A stretch of 64,000 bases of DNA, from the NCBI RefSeq assembly GCF_030268685.1, contig NZ_BSRQ01000010.1:124001-188000 (forward strand). The letters are read 5' to 3'. The translations under genes were made by a program, and so were the position numbers. A model generated the notes under the pieces. The model saw only the letters and a list, made by a program, of their open reading frames with translations. It ran no database searches and was not told the origin of the DNA. Every line of letters begins with the position of its first letter. Position 1 is the stretch's first letter. The DNA comes from Microtetraspora sp. NBRC 13810 (GTDB lineage Bacteria > Actinomycetota > Actinomycetes > Streptosporangiales > Streptosporangiaceae). Shown one piece after another: positions 44,035 to 52,523 of the stretch.

Positions 44035-45399
44035 ATGCCGAAGGTGACCGCCCTCCTCGCCGCGGGCGCGCTGACCCTGTCCGCGGCACTGGCGGCGTGC
44101 GGCGGCGCGGACCGGGCGGCGGACGGCACGATCACCGTGTGGACCCAGGAGAGCCTGCCCGACCGGATGGCCGCGCAGCGGGCCCTGGCGGCCGGCTTCA
44201 CCAGGGAGACGGGAATCGGGGTGGAGCTGGTCGGGGTGGCGGAGGACCAGTTCAGCCAGGTGGTCACGGCAGCGGCGGCGGCCGGCGAGCTGCCCGACGT
44301 GATCGGGGCGCTGCCGCTCGCCTCGGTGCGCGAGCTGGAGGCGGCCGACCTGCTGGACAAGGAGATCCCGGGCAGGGTCGTCGACCGGCTGGGCCGCGGC
44401 ACCTTCCTGCCCAGGGCGCTGGAGCTCGACAGCGCGGGCGGCAGGCTGCTCGCCGTGCCGAGCGACGGCTGGGCGCAGCTCATCCTCTACCGCAAGGACC
44501 TGTTCGAGCAGGCCGGGCTACCGCCGCCGGACACGTACGAGCGACTGGAGACGGCGGCGGCGCGGCTGCATTCGCGCGAGGTCGCGGGAATCGCGGCGGC
44601 GATCGCCCCGCAGGACTCCTTCACCGCGCAGAGCTTCGAGCACGTCGCGCTCGCGAACGACTGCCAACTAGTCGACAATTCCGGAAATATCACGCTTAAC
44701 TCCCCGCAGTGCGTCAGGGCGTTCGATTTCTATACGAGACTGGTCAAGAAGTATTCGGTGCCGGGGAAGCAGGACGTCGACTCCACCAGGGCCGGATACT
44801 TCTCCGGGCGGGCCGCGATGACGATCTGGTCGTCGTTCATCCTCGACGAGCTGGCCGGGCTGCGCGGCGACGCGCTGCCGAGCTGCCCGCGGTGCCGGGC
44901 GGACCGGGAGTGGCTGGCCCGCAACACCGGGGTGGTCACCGCGCTGAAAGGCCCGGACGCGCGCGGGCCCGCGCAGTACGGCGAGATCGTCTCCTGGGCC
45001 GTCACCTACGAGGCGGACAAGCCGGCCGCCGAGAAGTTCGTCACCTACATGATGGGCGCGGGCTACGAACGCTGGATCGGCATGGCGCCGGAGGGCAAGG
45101 TCCCGGTCCGCACCGGCCTCGGCGACCGGTGGGCCGGGCTGCCCGCCGGGGTGGACGCGAAGAAGCCGCTGGCCGAGGTCTATCCGGCGTCGCTGCTCGA
45201 CGCCCTGCGCGGCAGCCCGGAGGCGTTCGCCCGGTGGGGCATCCCGCAGGGACACGGCAGGCTGGTCGGCGCCACGATGGGCGAGCTGCCGGTGCCGAAA
45301 GCGCTCAGCGCGGTCGCGGACGGCTCGCTCACCCCGGCGGCGGGCGCGGCACGGGCCGCCGCCGACGTCGAGACGATCAGACGCGGGATCCGGGAATGA
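44035..45399 (+). CDS. sugar ABC transporter substrate-binding lipoprotein
   Basis: This 454-residue extracellular solute-binding protein family 1 member has the lipobox LAAC after a short hydrophobic signal. The mature part has ITVWTQESLPDRMAAQRALAAGF, RLLAVPSDGWAQLILYRKDLFEQAGL and FSGRAAMTIWSSFILDEL. It would capture an oligosaccharide or glycoside for the two permeases that follow. ATG 44035 is six bases from GGAGGAG. Its stop overlaps the first permease start (ATGA). A short patch near 44680-44760 is noticeably AT-richer than the rest. Confidence 0.92.
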   Translation: MPKVTALLAAGALTLSAALAACGGADRAADGTITVWTQESLPDRMAAQRALAAGFTRETGIGVELVGVAEDQFSQVVTAAAAAGELPDVIGALPLASVRELEAADLLDKEIPGRVVDRLGRGTFLPRALELDSAGGRLLAVPSDGWAQLILYRKDLFEQAGLPPPDTYERLETAAARLHSREVAGIAAAIAPQDSFTAQSFEHVALANDCQLVDNSGNITLNSPQCVRAFDFYTRLVKKYSVPGKQDVDSTRAGYFSGRAAMTIWSSFILDELAGLRGDALPSCPRCRADREWLARNTGVVTALKGPDARGPAQYGEIVSWAVTYEADKPAAEKFVTYMMGAGYERWIGMAPEGKVPVRTGLGDRWAGLPAGVDAKKPLAEVYPASLLDALRGSPEAFARWGIPQGHGRLVGATMGELPVPKALSAVADGSLTPAAGAARAAADVETIRRGIRE

Positions 45400-46310
45400 C
45401 CGCGCCCGGCCGCACCCTGCGCCGCCAGGAGGCCAGGGCGGGCCTGTGGCTGATCTCCCCCACGCTGGTCATCACGCTGGTCGTGGTGGTCGTCCCGCTG
45501 CTGTGGGCGGTCATGATGGCCTTCCAGGACGTCCGGCTCATCTCCGTACGGCGGACCGGGCTCTTCGGGCACCACACCCTGGAGAACTTCGCCTACGTCG
45601 TCTCCCAGCCGGGATTCTGGCCGGCCTTGGCCAACACGCTGTTCTACACGGTCGCCGGCACCGCCGGGTCCGTCGCCGCCGGGCTGGTCGCCGCGCTCGC
45701 GCTGCGGGACCGGTTCCGGGGCCGCACCCTGGTCAGGGCCGCCATCCTGATCCCCTACGTCGCGCCGGTGGTGGCCGTGGCCTTCCTGTGGGAGGTGATG
45801 CTGAACCCGCAGTTCGGCATCGTGAACACCTGGCTGGAGCGGCCGATCGCCTTCCTCAGCCAGGCCAGGGGCACCTTCCTCGGCATCGAGGTGCCGGTGG
45901 CGCTGCTCACGGTCATCGCGTTCGAGGTGTGGCGGTACTTCCCGTTCGCGTTCCTGTTCGTCCTGGCCAGGCTCCAGGCGCTGCCGAAGGACCTGGAGGA
46001 GGCGGCCGTGGTGGACGGGGCGACGCCGAGCCAGCGGTTCCGGTACGTCGTCCTGCCGCAGCTGGGGCGGGTGATCGCGCTGCTGGCGGTGCTGCGGTTC
46101 GTGTTCACCTTCACCAAGTTCGACGACGTCTACCTGCTCACCGGGGGCGGGGCGGGCACCGAGGTGGTCAGCGTGCGGGTGTTCGACCTGCTGACCGCCC
46201 GGGGCGACATCGGCGCCTCGGCCGCGCAGGCCCTCGTGCTGGCCGTCGCGCTGGTCGTCCTCCTGGTCGCCTATCTGCGGTTCCACGGTCGCGAGGCGGA
46301 GGGCGCATGA
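45396..46310 (+). CDS. sugar ABC transporter permease (MalF type)
   Basis: A 304-residue inner-membrane permease with about six helices. The EAA loop that docks the ATPase is DLEEAAVVDGATPSQRFRYV. RAGLWLISPTLVITLVVVVV is helix 1. It overlaps neighbours at both ends by ATGA. Works with the following permease and the upstream binding protein; the ATPase must be supplied in trans, as with MsiK-type shared ATPases of actinomycetes. Confidence 0.93.
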   Translation: MTAPGRTLRRQEARAGLWLISPTLVITLVVVVVPLLWAVMMAFQDVRLISVRRTGLFGHHTLENFAYVVSQPGFWPALANTLFYTVAGTAGSVAAGLVAALALRDRFRGRTLVRAAILIPYVAPVVAVAFLWEVMLNPQFGIVNTWLERPIAFLSQARGTFLGIEVPVALLTVIAFEVWRYFPFAFLFVLARLQALPKDLEEAAVVDGATPSQRFRYVVLPQLGRVIALLAVLRFVFTFTKFDDVYLLTGGGAGTEVVSVRVFDLLTARGDIGASAAQALVLAVALVVLLVAYLRFHGREAEGA

Positions 46311-47152
46311 GCAGGGACCGGTTCGAGCGCGCCCTGCTGCGGGTGCTGAGGCCGCTGGTCGTCGCGGTCCTCTTCGCGGCGACGGCGTTCCCCTTCTTCT
46401 ACATGGTGACGCTGTCGGTGCGCGACATCCAGGAGCTGATCCTCCATCCCGGTTCGATCCTGCCCCGCGACCCCACCCTGTCCACCTACGCCGACGTGCT
46501 GGGCCGGCAGGGTTTCCTCACCTTCATGCGCAACAGCGCGATCGTCGCGACGGCCTCGGTGGCGGTCACGCTGCTGATCTCGATCCCCGGCGCGTACGCG
46601 GTGGCCCGGCTGCGCTTCTTCGGCCGCAGGCAGGTGCACTTCCTCTTCCTCGCCGTCTACCTCTTCCCGGCGATCGTGCTGGCGATCCCGCTGTTCACGC
46701 TGTTCACCATGATGGGGTTGCGCGGCTCGCTGGCCGGGCTGATCCTCGTCTACATCGCCCAGACGGTCCCGGTCACCGTCTACATGCTGCGCAACTACTT
46801 CGAGTCGGTGCCGCGCAGCGTCGAGGAGGCGGCTGCGATCGACGGCTGCGGCCGGGTGGAGACGATCTGGCGGGTGGTGCTGCCGCTGTCCAAACCGGCG
46901 CTGGCGGCCACCGGGCTCTACATCTTCATGATCGCCTGGAACGAGTTCCTGTTCGCCCTGCTGTTCCTGGTGGAGAAGCGGGACAGCTGGACCGTCTCGC
47001 TCGGCCTCGCCCAGCTGTCCGGCGGTATCGAGGTGCCGACCACCGTTCTCATGGCAGGATCGGTGGTGCTGACCCTGCCCATCGTGGTGCTGTTCTTCGC
47101 CGGCGAGCGGCTGCTGACCGAGGGCCTCACCGCGGGCGCCGAGAAGGGCTAG
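46307..47152 (+). CDS. sugar ABC transporter permease (MalG type)
   Basis: A 281-residue inner-membrane permease, second subunit of the importer. FPFFYMVTLSVRDIQEL near the N-terminus and the EAA loop SVEEAAAIDGCGRVETIWRV are typical of MalG-type proteins. ATG 46307 overlaps the first permease's stop. The ROK gene begins six bases after its stop, making it part of the same transcript. Confidence 0.93.
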   Translation: MSRDRFERALLRVLRPLVVAVLFAATAFPFFYMVTLSVRDIQELILHPGSILPRDPTLSTYADVLGRQGFLTFMRNSAIVATASVAVTLLISIPGAYAVARLRFFGRRQVHFLFLAVYLFPAIVLAIPLFTLFTMMGLRGSLAGLILVYIAQTVPVTVYMLRNYFESVPRSVEEAAAIDGCGRVETIWRVVLPLSKPALAATGLYIFMIAWNEFLFALLFLVEKRDSWTVSLGLAQLSGGIEVPTTVLMAGSVVLTLPIVVLFFAGERLLTEGLTAGAEKG

Positions 47153-47158
47153 ACCGAG

Positions 47159-48334
47159 ATGCTGAGTGCGGGGCAGGTGCTCCAGCTCGTCCGGCGGGGC
47201 TCCTGCCGTACCCGGAAGGAGCTCATCGAGCTGACCGGCCTGTCCAGGTCGACGGTCACGGACCGGGTGGACCGGCTGATCGAGGCCGGATACCTGCGCG
47301 AGGTCAACGCCGGGGTGTCCGGCGGCGGCCGGCCGCCGATGATGCTGGACGTCGACATGGGCGGCCGGCTGGTGCTCGCCGCCGACCTCGGCGCGGCGCA
47401 CGCCACGGTGGCGGTGACCGACCTGGCGGCCCGGCCGCTCGCCCAGGAGGACATCGAGGTGCCCGTCGACCGCGGCCCGGAGCGGGTGCTCGCCGAGGTG
47501 TGCCGGGCGTTCCTGCGGCTGCTGGAGTCGGCCGGGCTCGATCCCGCGCGGGTCGGCGGCGTCGGCCTCGACGTGCCGGGCTCGGTGAACCAGGACACCG
47601 GCCGGGTGATCAGGTCGTTCGTGATGCCCGGCTGGGACGACCGCCCGATCAGGGAGGTCGTCGGCGAGACGTTCAACGTGCCGATCCTGGTGGAGAACGA
47701 CGCCAAGGCGATGGCGCTCGGCGAGTGGTGGTCGGCCTGGCGGGACTCCCCCTCGCTGCTGCTGGTCAAGGTGTCCACCGGCATCGGGGCGGGCATCGTG
47801 CTCGACGGCCGGATATACCGCGGCGTCGAGGAGGCGGCGGGCAACATCGGCCACGTGCGGCTCGGCGACGACGACCGGGTGTGCACCTGCGGCTCGCGCG
47901 GCTGCGTCGCCGCCGTCGCCGGCGGCCACGCCCTGGCCGTACGGCTCGGCCGGACGACCAGCCGGGACGTCGTCCGTCTCGTCCAGGCGGGCGACCCCGC
48001 CGCGATCGCGCTCACCCAGGAGGCCGGCCGCACGCTCGGCGTCGTCCTCGCCGCCGCGGTGAGCCTGCTCAACCCCGGCGTCCTGGTGCTCGCCGGGGAC
48101 ATGGCCGAGACCGGCGAGCACTACCTGACCGGGATCAGGGAGAGCGTCTACCGGCGGAGCCTGCCGTACGCCACGAGGAACCTGGAGATCGCGACCGGCA
48201 CCCTCGGCCGAAGCGCCGGCGTCGTCGGCACGGCGGTCATGGTGGCCGAGCACCTGCTGTCGCCGGCCACGGTGGACGCCGCCCTGAACACCGCCCTGAA
48301 CACCGCCCTGAACACCGGCCTGAACGCCCCCTGA
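47159..48334 (+). CDS. ROK family transcriptional regulator
   Basis: A 391-residue ROK protein. The N-terminal winged helix (LVRRGSCRTRKELIELTGLSRSTVTDRVDRLIEAGYLRE in all) is followed by the sugar-kinase-like domain: AADLGAAHATVAVTD, VENDAKAMALGEWW, STGIGAGIVLDG, and the zinc motif CTCGSRGC. It probably represses the adjacent sugar operons until a substrate sugar binds. The C-terminus ends in LNT-A repeats from a 12-bp DNA array. Co-transcribed with the importer. Kinase activity cannot be excluded, but the DNA-binding domain argues for a regulator. Confidence 0.9.
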   Translation: MLSAGQVLQLVRRGSCRTRKELIELTGLSRSTVTDRVDRLIEAGYLREVNAGVSGGGRPPMMLDVDMGGRLVLAADLGAAHATVAVTDLAARPLAQEDIEVPVDRGPERVLAEVCRAFLRLLESAGLDPARVGGVGLDVPGSVNQDTGRVIRSFVMPGWDDRPIREVVGETFNVPILVENDAKAMALGEWWSAWRDSPSLLLVKVSTGIGAGIVLDGRIYRGVEEAAGNIGHVRLGDDDRVCTCGSRGCVAAVAGGHALAVRLGRTTSRDVVRLVQAGDPAAIALTQEAGRTLGVVLAAAVSLLNPGVLVLAGDMAETGEHYLTGIRESVYRRSLPYATRNLEIATGTLGRSAGVVGTAVMVAEHLLSPATVDAALNTALNTALNTGLNAP

Positions 48335-48364
48335 ACGGCCACCCTGAACACCGGCCTGAACGCC
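48281..48364 (+). repeat. seven 12-bp repeats spanning the ROK stop codon
   Basis: Units resemble GCCCTGAACACC. The first four encode ALNT-like repeats; in the fifth (48329-48340) a one-base phase slip turns CCTGAA into an in-frame TGA (48332-48334), the gene's stop. Two more units follow outside the gene. The 48365-48603 remainder shows no gene; a locally AT-rich stretch at 48418-48465 is the likely promoter of the next operon. Confidence 0.85.
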
Positions 48365-48603
48365 CCCTGGATGCTGCCCCGGGTTCCTGAGCCCTGGGTG
48401 CCATGAGCAGCTCATCTCTCGGTCGAGAGATCGGATAAATCGGGATTTATAGGCATATATTCACCCGCTTGGGCTACGGGATTCAGGACCGAGCCGCGCC
48501 GCGTACGGAACCGTGCCCAGCTCGCCGCCCAGGCCGGTGCTCGTTTACGGCCCCGGCGGCGGGCAGGGGACCGAGGACTCCGCCCAAGGCAAGGAGTAGA
48601 ACC

Positions 48604-49173
48604 ATGAGCACGGTGGAAACGCCTACGGGCACCCGAAACGTGCCGCCGGCCACGCCCGCCCGGCCCGGCGGCGAGCCGCCGGCCATGCCCGCGGGCGACC
48701 GGTTCACGCCGCCCGCCCCGCGCACCGGCGGCCACGACCGGATGGCGGCCGCACCCGCCGGAACCCGCGAGGAACCGGCCCCGACGCGGAACGACCACAA
48801 GGTCGGCGAGCTGATCGGCCAGGCGTCCCAGCAGGTCTCCGACCTCGTGCGGCTGGAGATGCAACTCGCGGTGGCCGAACTGAAGGCCAAGGGCCGGCAC
48901 GCCAGGGTGGGCGCGGGTCTGGTCGGCGGCGCGGGCGTCACGGCGGTGTACGGCGGGGCCGCGCTGGTCGCCGCCGCCGTCGCGGCGCTGTCCCTGGTCC
49001 TGCCGGTGTGGGCGTCCGCGCTCATCATCGGCGTGCTGCTCCTCGTCCTCGCCGGGCTGCTCGGCGTGACGGGGCGCGGGCAGGTCGTCCGCGCGATGCC
49101 GCCGGTGCCCCGGCAGGCGTTGACCAGCACCAGGCAGGACGTCACGGAGATCAAGGAGAGGGCACACCGATGA
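48604..49173 (+). CDS. phage holin-like / DUF1469 family membrane protein
   Basis: A 189-residue protein. A Pro-rich disordered N-terminus of about 60 residues leads into GELIGQASQQVSDLVRLEMQLAVAELK, an amphipathic helix typical of the family, then two adjacent transmembrane segments (around residues 105-155). These proteins are widespread in actinobacteria and, despite the name, are not prophage lysis genes; envelope-stress roles are suspected. ATG 48604 follows AAGGAG. It overlaps the DUF3618 gene by 4 nt, its usual partner. Confidence 0.88.
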   Translation: MSTVETPTGTRNVPPATPARPGGEPPAMPAGDRFTPPAPRTGGHDRMAAAPAGTREEPAPTRNDHKVGELIGQASQQVSDLVRLEMQLAVAELKAKGRHARVGAGLVGGAGVTAVYGGAALVAAAVAALSLVLPVWASALIIGVLLLVLAGLLGVTGRGQVVRAMPPVPRQALTSTRQDVTEIKERAHR

Positions 49174-50027
49174 CCAGGCACACCGGCCCGGACGGGAGCT
49201 CCACGACGACCCGGGAGACTCCCGCCACCAGCACCAGGGAACTCCGCGAGGAGATCGCGCACACCCGGGAGGAACTCGCGGCCACGGTCGAGGCGCTCGC
49301 CGCCAAGATGGACGTGCGGTCCCGGGCCCGGCAGAAGGCGCGGCAGGCGAAGGCCGGCCTCGCCGACCGGACCCGGCGCTCGCTGGGCCGCGAACCCGCC
49401 GGACGGCCACCCGGCCACGAGGCCACCGGCGAGGCCGCGGTACAGGAAACGACGGGCGAGGGCCGCGCGCACAGGGGACCGAACGCCCGCGCGCTCACCG
49501 TCGGCGGCCTCCTCGCGTCCGCCGCGGTGGGCACCGCCCTGGCCGTCATGTCCCGCCGCGGCACCCGCCGCACGACGATGCGAGCCACCCGTCGAGGGGC
49601 CCGCTCGTCGCTCTTCCCCGGCACCGGAAGGATCTTCCCTGTCCGCCGGGGCACCCGCCGGCCTGTCCGCCGGGGCACCCGCCGGGGCCTCCTGCCGACC
49701 GGACACGGCGGCACCCGCGGCCTCTTCCCGGCCCGCAGGGGCGGTCTGCTCTCCGCCCGCGGGGGCTCCGGTTCCGGTCTCTTCCCGGCCGGGCGCGGCG
49801 GTGCCCGTTCCGGCCTGGGCATGGGGCGTCCGGTCTCCGGCCGCGGCACCCGCTCCAGGTTCGGTCCTGCGCGGGCCGTCTCCGGGCGCGGCGGTCCCAT
49901 GCCGGGCGCGGGCGACTACCGGCAGTGGCTGCGCGCATGGCTGCGCGCCGTGACCGGCGCGGGCTACCGGCCGAGACCGCACACGGCCATGACCCGCATG
50001 CGCTCCGGCTTCACCCGCGACTGCTGA
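49170..50027 (+). CDS. DUF3618 domain protein with long Arg/Gly-rich tail
   Basis: A 285-residue protein. The DUF3618 segment is at about residues 20-70 (TRELREEIAHTREELAATVEALAAKMDV). A single hydrophobic segment near 115-130 (LTVGGLLASAAVGTALAVM) would anchor it. Beyond that, roughly 150 residues are Arg/Gly/Ser-rich with repeated RRGTRR and SGRG elements. DUF3618 proteins are normally much shorter, so this tail is an addition, possibly nucleic-acid or polyanion binding, or simply read-through of repetitive DNA. The DUF1469/DUF3618 pairing is standard. Confidence 0.78.
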   Translation: MTRHTGPDGSSTTTRETPATSTRELREEIAHTREELAATVEALAAKMDVRSRARQKARQAKAGLADRTRRSLGREPAGRPPGHEATGEAAVQETTGEGRAHRGPNARALTVGGLLASAAVGTALAVMSRRGTRRTTMRATRRGARSSLFPGTGRIFPVRRGTRRPVRRGTRRGLLPTGHGGTRGLFPARRGGLLSARGGSGSGLFPAGRGGARSGLGMGRPVSGRGTRSRFGPARAVSGRGGPMPGAGDYRQWLRAWLRAVTGAGYRPRPHTAMTRMRSGFTRDC

Positions 50028-50200
50028 CGCGGCACCCCGAGGCCGGAGCCCGCTCACCACGCGGGCCCGGCCCGCACCCGCGGCGGACGCGGCCCTGCCC
50101 AGGCCGCCGACGGCGCGATCCACCTCAACGGGCGCGGGCACCGGCCGAGGACGTACGGGCTGCCGATCGTGACGGGGACGCCGGTGCGTGACCGGAGTGA

Positions 50201-50266
50201 TCAGACGGTTCCCGTGAGTGGTTCAGTCGGTTCCCGTTAAGGGTTCAGACGGTTTCCGTGGTGGCG
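50201..50266. repeat. three 22-bp tandem repeats at the PfkB kinase stop codon
   Basis: Copies at 50201-50222, 50223-50244 and 50245-50266 read TCAGWCGGTTYCCGT plus a variable end. Each starts with TCA, which is TGA on the minus strand; the copy at 50245 provides the kinase stop. The 22-bp period places the three TGAs in all three minus-strand frames. The rest of the 50028-50200 gap shows nothing identifiable. Confidence 0.88.
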
Positions 50267-51195
50267 GACGGGCGGGTGGCCGGGTAGTCCGGGCGGAGGC
50301 GGGTGCGGATGGTGTCGAGGGTGTGCGCGTCGATCAGGTCCTCGTGGGTGCCGGCGCGGGTGCAGGCATAGGCGCCGGAGGCCGCGCCGGCCAGGACACA
50401 CTCGCCGAGGTCGGCGCCGGCCAGCCAGGAGCGGGTGAAGGCGGTGCTGAACGCGTCGCCGGCGCCGTTGCTGTCCACCACGGGACGCTCGGGCGCGACC
50501 GCGGGGAAGGCGCGTACGACGCCGTCCGCGCGGGCGAGCACCCGGCAGCCCGCCGCGCCCTCGGTGGCGACGACTACGGCGGCGCGGCCCTGTTCGACGA
50601 TGAGCCGCATCACGTCCTCGACCCCGTCCCCCGCCGCCGCCGCGCTCATGAAGACGAGGTCGGAACGGAAGGCGTACGGCCGTGCCCACGGGTCCAGGCC
50701 GTCCCAGGCGTGCAGGTCGGTCGAGACGGACCGGCGCAGGCGCTCGGCGTCGTCGAACACGGTGCCGGGGTGGTAGGCGCGGGCGATGTGCACGTGCCGG
50801 CTGGCTTCGAGGAAGGGCAGGTAGAACTCGGGCGGCATGTGCAGGTCCACCGGGTGCCTCCCGTCGTAGAAGGAGAAGCGGCGTCCCTGCGCGTCCACCA
50901 GGTTGACGCTGCGCGGCGTGCCGTTGGGCGCGGGCAGATGGGCGAAGTCGAGGCCGAGTGCGGCGTACCTGCCGAGGACGAGCCGCCCCTGCGCGTCGTC
51001 GCCGACGAAGTCGACGAACTTCGTGCGCAGGCCGAGGGCGTGGAAGCCGAGCGCCACGCCGTTCCCGGAGTGGCCCACGTAGTCGATGATCGGCGGCACG
51101 CCCACGGCGTCCCCCGGCGGCACGGCCAGCGTGTCCACCCTGACGATCGTGTCCACCCCGGTGCCACCGACCACCAGGACGTCGTAGTCGCCCAT
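50245..51195 (-). CDS. PfkB family carbohydrate kinase
   Basis: A 316-residue ribokinase-fold sugar or nucleoside kinase. VLVVGGTGVDTIVRVD is the N-terminal signature, GGHSGN-like YVGHSGNGVALGFHALG the substrate loop, and DSNGAGDAFSTAF the anion-hole motif with catalytic Asp247. ATG 51195 follows GGGAGGGACG. It is monocistronic. The natural substrate is not evident; adenosine, ribose and fructose kinases all fit. The last residues (TETV) come from the 22-bp repeat. Confidence 0.9.
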   Translation of the reverse strand: MGDYDVLVVGGTGVDTIVRVDTLAVPPGDAVGVPPIIDYVGHSGNGVALGFHALGLRTKFVDFVGDDAQGRLVLGRYAALGLDFAHLPAPNGTPRSVNLVDAQGRRFSFYDGRHPVDLHMPPEFYLPFLEASRHVHIARAYHPGTVFDDAERLRRSVSTDLHAWDGLDPWARPYAFRSDLVFMSAAAAGDGVEDVMRLIVEQGRAAVVVATEGAAGCRVLARADGVVRAFPAVAPERPVVDSNGAGDAFSTAFTRSWLAGADLGECVLAGAASGAYACTRAGTHEDLIDAHTLDTIRTRLRPDYPATRPSATTETV

Positions 51196-51301
51196 CAGCC
51201 GCGTCCCTCCCGTCAGCCGTTCGCCGCCTCCACCATACGGCGATCATGACTTGCGGCCTCCGTCACGGGCCGTGCCCGGCGCCGTCACCGAAGTGGTGCC
51301 G

Positions 51302-51476
51302 TCAGAAGCGCCAGTAGGTCCGTTTCCAGAAGACATCGTGGGCGTGTATGCCGAGCATGAGCGTGTAGATCGCGAATCCCGCGACCACGAGGTGGACGGA
51401 GTCCGCAGTCTGCCAACCGGTGCTGTCGTACACCCAGCCCGGCGACAGTGAGTTGCAGCCATCGGCGTTTGGTCAT
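51302..51476 (-). pseudogene. frameshifted small membrane protein remnant
   Basis: On the minus strand an ATG at 51476 opens MTKRRWLQLTVAGL, and a protein-like C-terminus with a membrane helix (DSVHLVVAGFAIYTLMLGIH, then AHDVFWKRTYWRF and a TGA at 51304-51302) lies in a different frame. Removing one G near the GGGCTGGGTG run (around 51431-51440) would join them into one protein of about 57 residues. The remnant lies directly beside the insertion-sequence end at 51531. No family is recognised. The rest of 51196-51530 has no supported gene. Confidence 0.55.
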
Positions 51477-51590
51477 ACGCACAAGTTCGCCCCGGTTGGG
51501 TTTGCTGTCAAAGATTTCACAATGGGCTAGGGCCTGTTGCGAAATTCTCAAGCGGCGCCATAGTTGCGCGGGAGCCTTTCGCGATGTCCC

Positions 51591-52331
51591 CTATTGCGGT
51601 CGCATCAGGTCGAGGTCCTTGCCCCATGCGTCCAGCACCGCGCTGTGCCCGGCGCGCCGGGCCGCTGTCTCGACACGGGCGAAGAGGTGCCGTTGTAGGG
51701 GCACGTCGCCCGTTCCTGAGATGCGGTCCGCAGCATTCAGCAGCATGCCGGTGTCCCAGCCTGGCAGCGGGTATCGGGCGAGTTCCCATTTTAGGTACTT
51801 ATTGTAGGGACGGGGGCGCCGGTCGAGGGCGAAGAGCAACTCCAGCAGAAACCGGATGCTGTCGGCGGCGTCGAGGCGGGCGGCGAGCGGATGTCCGTCA
51901 CGGTCGTTCTTGACGGAGCGGTAGAGGGAATTGGCATAGGCGTCGAGCCATTCACCGGAGTCCCGGAATGCTTCATCGGCGTCGAGCCGTGCCTTGGTGG
52001 CCAGGATCTGGGCGATGCCTCCGTCGAGCCGGTCGAGCACGATCTTGGCACGGGCGAGGGCGTAGCGCTCGAAGCCGGGCATTCCTGCCGCGCGGAACTC
52101 GGCGAGGGAGACGATGACGAGGTCGAGTTCGGGAATGCGGTGGCCGGTGAACCGGGTGAGGCCGGTTGTCGCGTTGTCGGTGAGGACGACGTACAGGTCG
52201 TGGTCGGAGTGCTCGGTGGTCATGTCGTCGTGGGCGCGGGAGCCCTTGAGGACGAGGCCGACGACGGCGGGGTCGGCGGTGGCGAGTTCGACGAACGCCT
52301 GGTAGGTGAGGGGCTGCTGCGTGGGCATCAT
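51591..52331 (-). CDS. DNA polymerase beta-fold nucleotidyltransferase (aminoglycoside adenylyltransferase-like)
   Basis: A 246-residue protein. The nucleotidyltransferase motif GS-x(n)-SDHDL is at KGSRAHDDMTTEHSDHDLYV (about residues 29-48), with LDLVIVS supplying the third carboxylate. A helical C-terminal domain follows, as in aminoglycoside 6-adenylyltransferase-like proteins or MNT antitoxin relatives. ATG 52331 (or 52328) follows GGAGATCAC. GC content is lower than in neighbouring genes and it sits between IS ends, so acquisition by transfer is likely. Antibiotic modification is possible but unproven; no HEPN partner is present. Confidence 0.78.
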   Translation of the reverse strand: MMPTQQPLTYQAFVELATADPAVVGLVLKGSRAHDDMTTEHSDHDLYVVLTDNATTGLTRFTGHRIPELDLVIVSLAEFRAAGMPGFERYALARAKIVLDRLDGGIAQILATKARLDADEAFRDSGEWLDAYANSLYRSVKNDRDGHPLAARLDAADSIRFLLELLFALDRRPRPYNKYLKWELARYPLPGWDTGMLLNAADRISGTGDVPLQRHLFARVETAARRAGHSAVLDAWGKDLDLMRPQ

Positions 52332-52523
52332 GTGATCTCCGGTGGGATGGTGACGGGTACGCCTGCTGGGGCGGCCCTACCTGCCGGGGTCGCCCGCACC
52401 GTCCGCGGCGGCACTTGGCCGCCGCTCGGAAGATCAACGCACGTGTGAACTCTATGGCCCAGGCCGTCCGAGGGGTACCGAATTCGGGGCGGCCTCAAGC
52501 ACAACCAGTTTGGCAAGGCAGTG

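Noticed and set aside
48604-50027. Prophage signal from the holin-like protein
   Set aside because: The DUF1469 and DUF3618 pair is a normal actinobacterial chromosomal pair, and no other phage genes are near.
51285-51551. 88-codon minus-strand frame spanning the IS left end
   Set aside because: Only its middle (MTKRRWLQLTVAGL) looks protein-like; it is better explained as one half of the frameshifted remnant.
51591-52331. MNT/HEPN toxin-antitoxin pair
   Set aside because: The nucleotidyltransferase is longer than MNT antitoxins and no HEPN gene is adjacent.
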